From Imhoffiella purpurea (GTDB lineage Bacteria > Pseudomonadota > Gammaproteobacteria > Chromatiales > Chromatiaceae): 42,838 nt of DNA. Position 1 is the stretch's first letter. Every line of letters starts with the position of its first letter. The stretch covers positions 1 through 42,838 of the forward strand of contig NZ_AONC01000085.1 in the NCBI RefSeq assembly GCF_000585215.1, written 5' to 3'. Positions 40,496 to 42,838 of this stretch are shown one piece after another. The notes under the pieces are model-generated. The model had not been told where the DNA came from and did not search any database. It saw only the letters and a list, made by a program, of their open reading frames with translations. Both the position numbers and the translations under genes were made by a program.

Positions 40496-42674
40496 CGAAC
40501 GGCTCTCCCCGGCTGGAAATCTCCTCGGTGTAGGGTGGCGGCCGGTCTTCGGCGACCTTCCGCTCGTCCAGCAGCGCCATGACTTCATCCAGGTGCCCGA
40601 ACCCTGCCGCTGTCTCGGCGAAGGCCGCGATCTTGTCGGCCATCGGCCGCTCGCGATTCCAAACACCCCTCAGATTCCAAATCGCCATTCGAGTCAGATG
40701 ACCGAAGACGATGCAGCGCGTATCGCCCTGCGTCGGTACGCGCCCTGCCAGGGTAAGCCGAGAAAGGTCTTCGGCAACGATGGCTGCGAGACCACTCGGA
40801 CCATCGAACAGCCACTGACGGCGCATCTTGCCGGTGGTACGACAGACGAGCACCGTATCGACGATGGAGGATCCGGTACCGTGGATGTGAATGGAACCGC
40901 TCATCTCAGCCGGGCACGGCAACGAGGCGGAGCACACCAAACCGGCATCGAGGATCGCGATACCCACCGCATAGTAGGCATCGATTCGGTTGTGATGATA
41001 GGTGAAGGCCAGCGGGGCACCGGGCTTGAGGGCGCGTGCCATGCGGGTGTAGACGGCCGAGAGCCCCGCAGCGAAATGACCGAGGTCGCGATCCTGGGTG
41101 AGATTCCCGGTCAACTCGTGCGAGGAGCGGGTCGACTCCCGTTCGAGCCCCTCAGCCTCGCCGCCGACCAGACGACGCAGCCAGACGTAGCAGAAGTCCA
41201 TCAGCTCGCCATATTGAACATTGCCGAAGTATGGGGGATCCGTAAAAACCGCGTCGAGACTCGCATCCGCCAGTTCGAGCTCGGTCGAGCTCGCACAGTG
41301 CAAGCCGATGGCACGCGACCTCGCCCCATCGCGCCGCTCTCCGATCCACTCCCCCTCGATCGGAACCTGAACCTTGCGTCCGCCCTTCTGGCGTACCTCG
41401 AACGGTGTGTCGCAGTAACGCTTGGCCTTGGTGTATTTGTCGATGATGTTGACCCAGCCGCCTGAGCCGACACCCAGTCCATTGCCGTTGCGAATGCCGA
41501 GCACGTTGGACTCGCACTGCACCAGACCGACCGGAAAGCCGTGGACCGAAAAGATGTCGAGAGACTTGAGCGCCATGGTGTCATAGCGACAGAGCATATT
41601 CTGGTATCGCAGCAGGTCCGACAGGTTGGTCGCCAGGGCATGGCGCAGGCGAGAATCGCCGACGGCGGCGATGTGGCGACAGCCGAGTTCCAGTGCCAAT
41701 AGCTGTCGGGGATTGAAGAGATCGCGATAGCGACCATAGCCCCAGCGGTGCAATCGGTCGGTCTCGTCTCCCGACGGGATAGGCTGATCGGGAACGAACG
41801 TCGGCTCGAGCGAGGCGAAGCACGCCGTAGCGGCATCGGCACGCGCAAGATCTCGCGCGTCAGGCTTCTTGAAGAAGCGCCCCTCATGGAGCGATTTGCG
41901 TGCCGGGTTGTAATACTCGATCGCAAAGAGCCTGTGACGCGGAGGTCCCTCTGCCGGCCTTGGATAGATATTGGTATGACCGCAGTGCGGGCAATCGCAT
42001 CGGTTGCGCTTTGCGGGTCCCGCCACCTGCAGCAACGAGCGGCAGTGTGCGCAGAGACCTGGATGCTTGCGGTCATCGACCTCGTTCAGCTCGCCACATG
42101 CGGGGCATACGAGGACATTCCTGGGGTGGCGACGATTCTCGGCGAGCAGATAGCCTGGAAATAGGTCGAATTGCCGCCCACAGGCATCGCAATCCAGGAT
42201 CTTGACCCAGAGGAAATACTTGACCGGACAGTCCGGATCGCCGTAGCGGGGACAATCGGTTCGGTAATAGTCACCCACCGCCTCGGCGAGGGATCGGGTC
42301 AGCTCGCCTGCAGCCTCCGCGTAGGCACCCAGATCGATATGCTCCAGCTCCTCGCGCACGATCCAGGTCGACATGGGGTTGATATCGAAGCCCTGAACAT
42401 CGCAGCCGACGCGGTTGGCTTCGATCAATGGTGTCCCACCGCCCATGAACGGATCCAGAACCCTGATCCCCGGGAAATCGTTCCTCTGGTAAAAGGTCTC
42501 CGCCAGAGGCCGATCGCCGAGCTCCGAGAGCAGCAGCGCCCGGAACAGGGTCCCGGGGCGACGTGCGAACCATTTATGGACGGCGATGATGGGGCGGTAA
42601 TTCTGCTGGATCTGCTTTTCGCGAAGCGCCAGGGAGGCGACGAAGGAAACGTCGAAGTCGTGCTCGATGCTCAT
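40479..42674 (-). CDS. Adenine-specific DNA methylase with zinc ribbons (COG1743 type)
   Basis: The 731-residue protein has the AdoMet-binding motif DPFMGGGT at 74-81 and the catalytic motif TDPPY at about 478-482, typical of N6-adenine or N4-cytosine methylases. Between them lie four cysteine pairs (C162/C165, C190/C193, C208/C211, C228/C231) forming zinc-ribbon-like modules, which match the COG1743 group. The N-terminal IAVHKWFARRPG segment is also typical of that group. It should methylate a specific DNA site and protect it from the overlapping nuclease. Its ribosome site is poor (GAGGA about 20 bases upstream). The gene begins only 72 bases from the insertion-sequence end, which marks this pair as accessory DNA. 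The recognition site cannot be inferred. Confidence 0.85.
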   Translation of the reverse strand: MSIEHDFDVSFVASLALREKQIQQNYRPIIAVHKWFARRPGTLFRALLLSELGDRPLAETFYQRNDFPGIRVLDPFMGGGTPLIEANRVGCDVQGFDINPMSTWIVREELEHIDLGAYAEAAGELTRSLAEAVGDYYRTDCPRYGDPDCPVKYFLWVKILDCDACGRQFDLFPGYLLAENRRHPRNVLVCPACGELNEVDDRKHPGLCAHCRSLLQVAGPAKRNRCDCPHCGHTNIYPRPAEGPPRHRLFAIEYYNPARKSLHEGRFFKKPDARDLARADAATACFASLEPTFVPDQPIPSGDETDRLHRWGYGRYRDLFNPRQLLALELGCRHIAAVGDSRLRHALATNLSDLLRYQNMLCRYDTMALKSLDIFSVHGFPVGLVQCESNVLGIRNGNGLGVGSGGWVNIIDKYTKAKRYCDTPFEVRQKGGRKVQVPIEGEWIGERRDGARSRAIGLHCASSTELELADASLDAVFTDPPYFGNVQYGELMDFCYVWLRRLVGGEAEGLERESTRSSHELTGNLTQDRDLGHFAAGLSAVYTRMARALKPGAPLAFTYHHNRIDAYYAVGIAILDAGLVCSASLPCPAEMSGSIHIHGTGSSIVDTVLVCRTTGKMRRQWLFDGPSGLAAIVAEDLSRLTLAGRVPTQGDTRCIVFGHLTRMAIWNLRGVWNRERPMADKIAAFAETAAGFGHLDEVMALLDERKVAEDRPPPYTEEISSRGEPFDAIPF

Positions 42675-42746
42675 GAAGGTCTGGCAGATTCCTCGTCGCT
42701 TTGATGACCGAGCGACTTAGGGGCGTAAAGGAATTCGAGCATACCG

Positions 42747-42838
42747 GAGTAACCATCCCCCGGCAAAGCCGGGGGCTTTGAATTCGTGAGCCGCTCAAAG
42801 CGGCAAGGGGTCGCTAACGCGGCCCCACGGTATTAGGG
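42747..42838 (-). repeat. IS200/IS605-type right end, right copy
   Basis: This is the exact inverted copy of bases 1-92, so the hairpin-bearing end of the element points inward on both sides. The flanks diverge immediately after ATGGTTACTC, at 42746 here and at 93 on the left, which marks the element boundary. IS200/IS605 elements do not have terminal inverted repeats, so the two copies are best read as two insertions in opposite orientation, each cut by the end of the window. Confidence 0.6.

Noticed and set aside
1-42838. A 42.8-kb composite transposon bounded by terminal inverted repeats
   Set aside because: The interior is largely core metabolism and transport, the repeats look like one-sided IS200/IS605 ends, and no target-site duplication can be seen. 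An assembly break at repeated elements is simpler.

Overview
The window is GC-rich and densely coded. Its gene set (Pst phosphate transport, polar-type chemoreceptors, GGDEF/EAL proteins, bacteriohemerythrin, a carboxyspermidine-type polyamine pathway, outer-membrane barrels) suggests a free-living Gammaproteobacterium. A relative of the purple sulfur bacteria (Chromatiales) is my best guess, inferred from style and gene content rather than from any marker gene. No tRNA, rRNA or CRISPR array was seen. Both ends carry the same 92-base sequence in inverted orientation. It looks like the right end of an IS200/IS605-type element, so the window is probably a whole contig that stops inside two copies of one insertion sequence.

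Layout. (1) 154-21016 is a phosphate island: a class I polyphosphate kinase 2, an exported phytase-like protein behind a three-unit Pho box, an orphan second PstA, a minus-strand signalling block (PhnD-like binding protein, HAMP-GGDEF cyclase, PAS-GGDEF-EAL protein, two chemoreceptors), then pstS, a small unknown gene, and pstS-pstC-pstA-pstB-pstS. Three Pho-box-like arrays of 11-base period lie upstream of the phytase-like gene and of two of the pstS genes. (2) 21110-26772 is a polyamine cluster: a Fic-fold protein with a broken catalytic motif, carboxynorspermidine decarboxylase, carboxynorspermidine dehydrogenase and a fold-III ornithine/lysine/arginine decarboxylase. Two inverted heptamer arrays separate the last two genes. 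(3) 26954-28623 holds a bacteriohemerythrin and an exported alpha/beta hydrolase. (4) 28788-37352 is an envelope cassette. An AraC-type regulator sits between two oppositely oriented outer-membrane genes. A 19-base motif occurs once in front of each, in the same orientation relative to its target. Behind the right-hand one follow a PafA-like phosphatase, two tandem DUF1254/DUF1214 proteins, a glycine-zipper protein, an HdeA-like protein and a DUF3313 lipoprotein, all apparently exported. (5) 37377-39053 is an AspT/YidE-type transporter. (6) 39464-42674 is a two-gene restriction-modification-like pair (COG1743-type methylase with zinc ribbons plus a PD-(D/E)XK nuclease) next to the right-hand insertion-sequence end.

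How the parts may work together. The phosphate island joins uptake (three binding proteins, one PstCAB), storage or mobilisation (PPK2, phytase-like) and a signalling branch. In that branch a PhnD-like periplasmic protein is translationally coupled to a membrane diguanylate cyclase and followed by a phosphodiesterase and chemoreceptors. This suggests phosphorus status is tied to cyclic-di-GMP and taxis. The envelope cassette is the best candidate for an undescribed system: one regulator, two matched operator-like sites and eight exported proteins.
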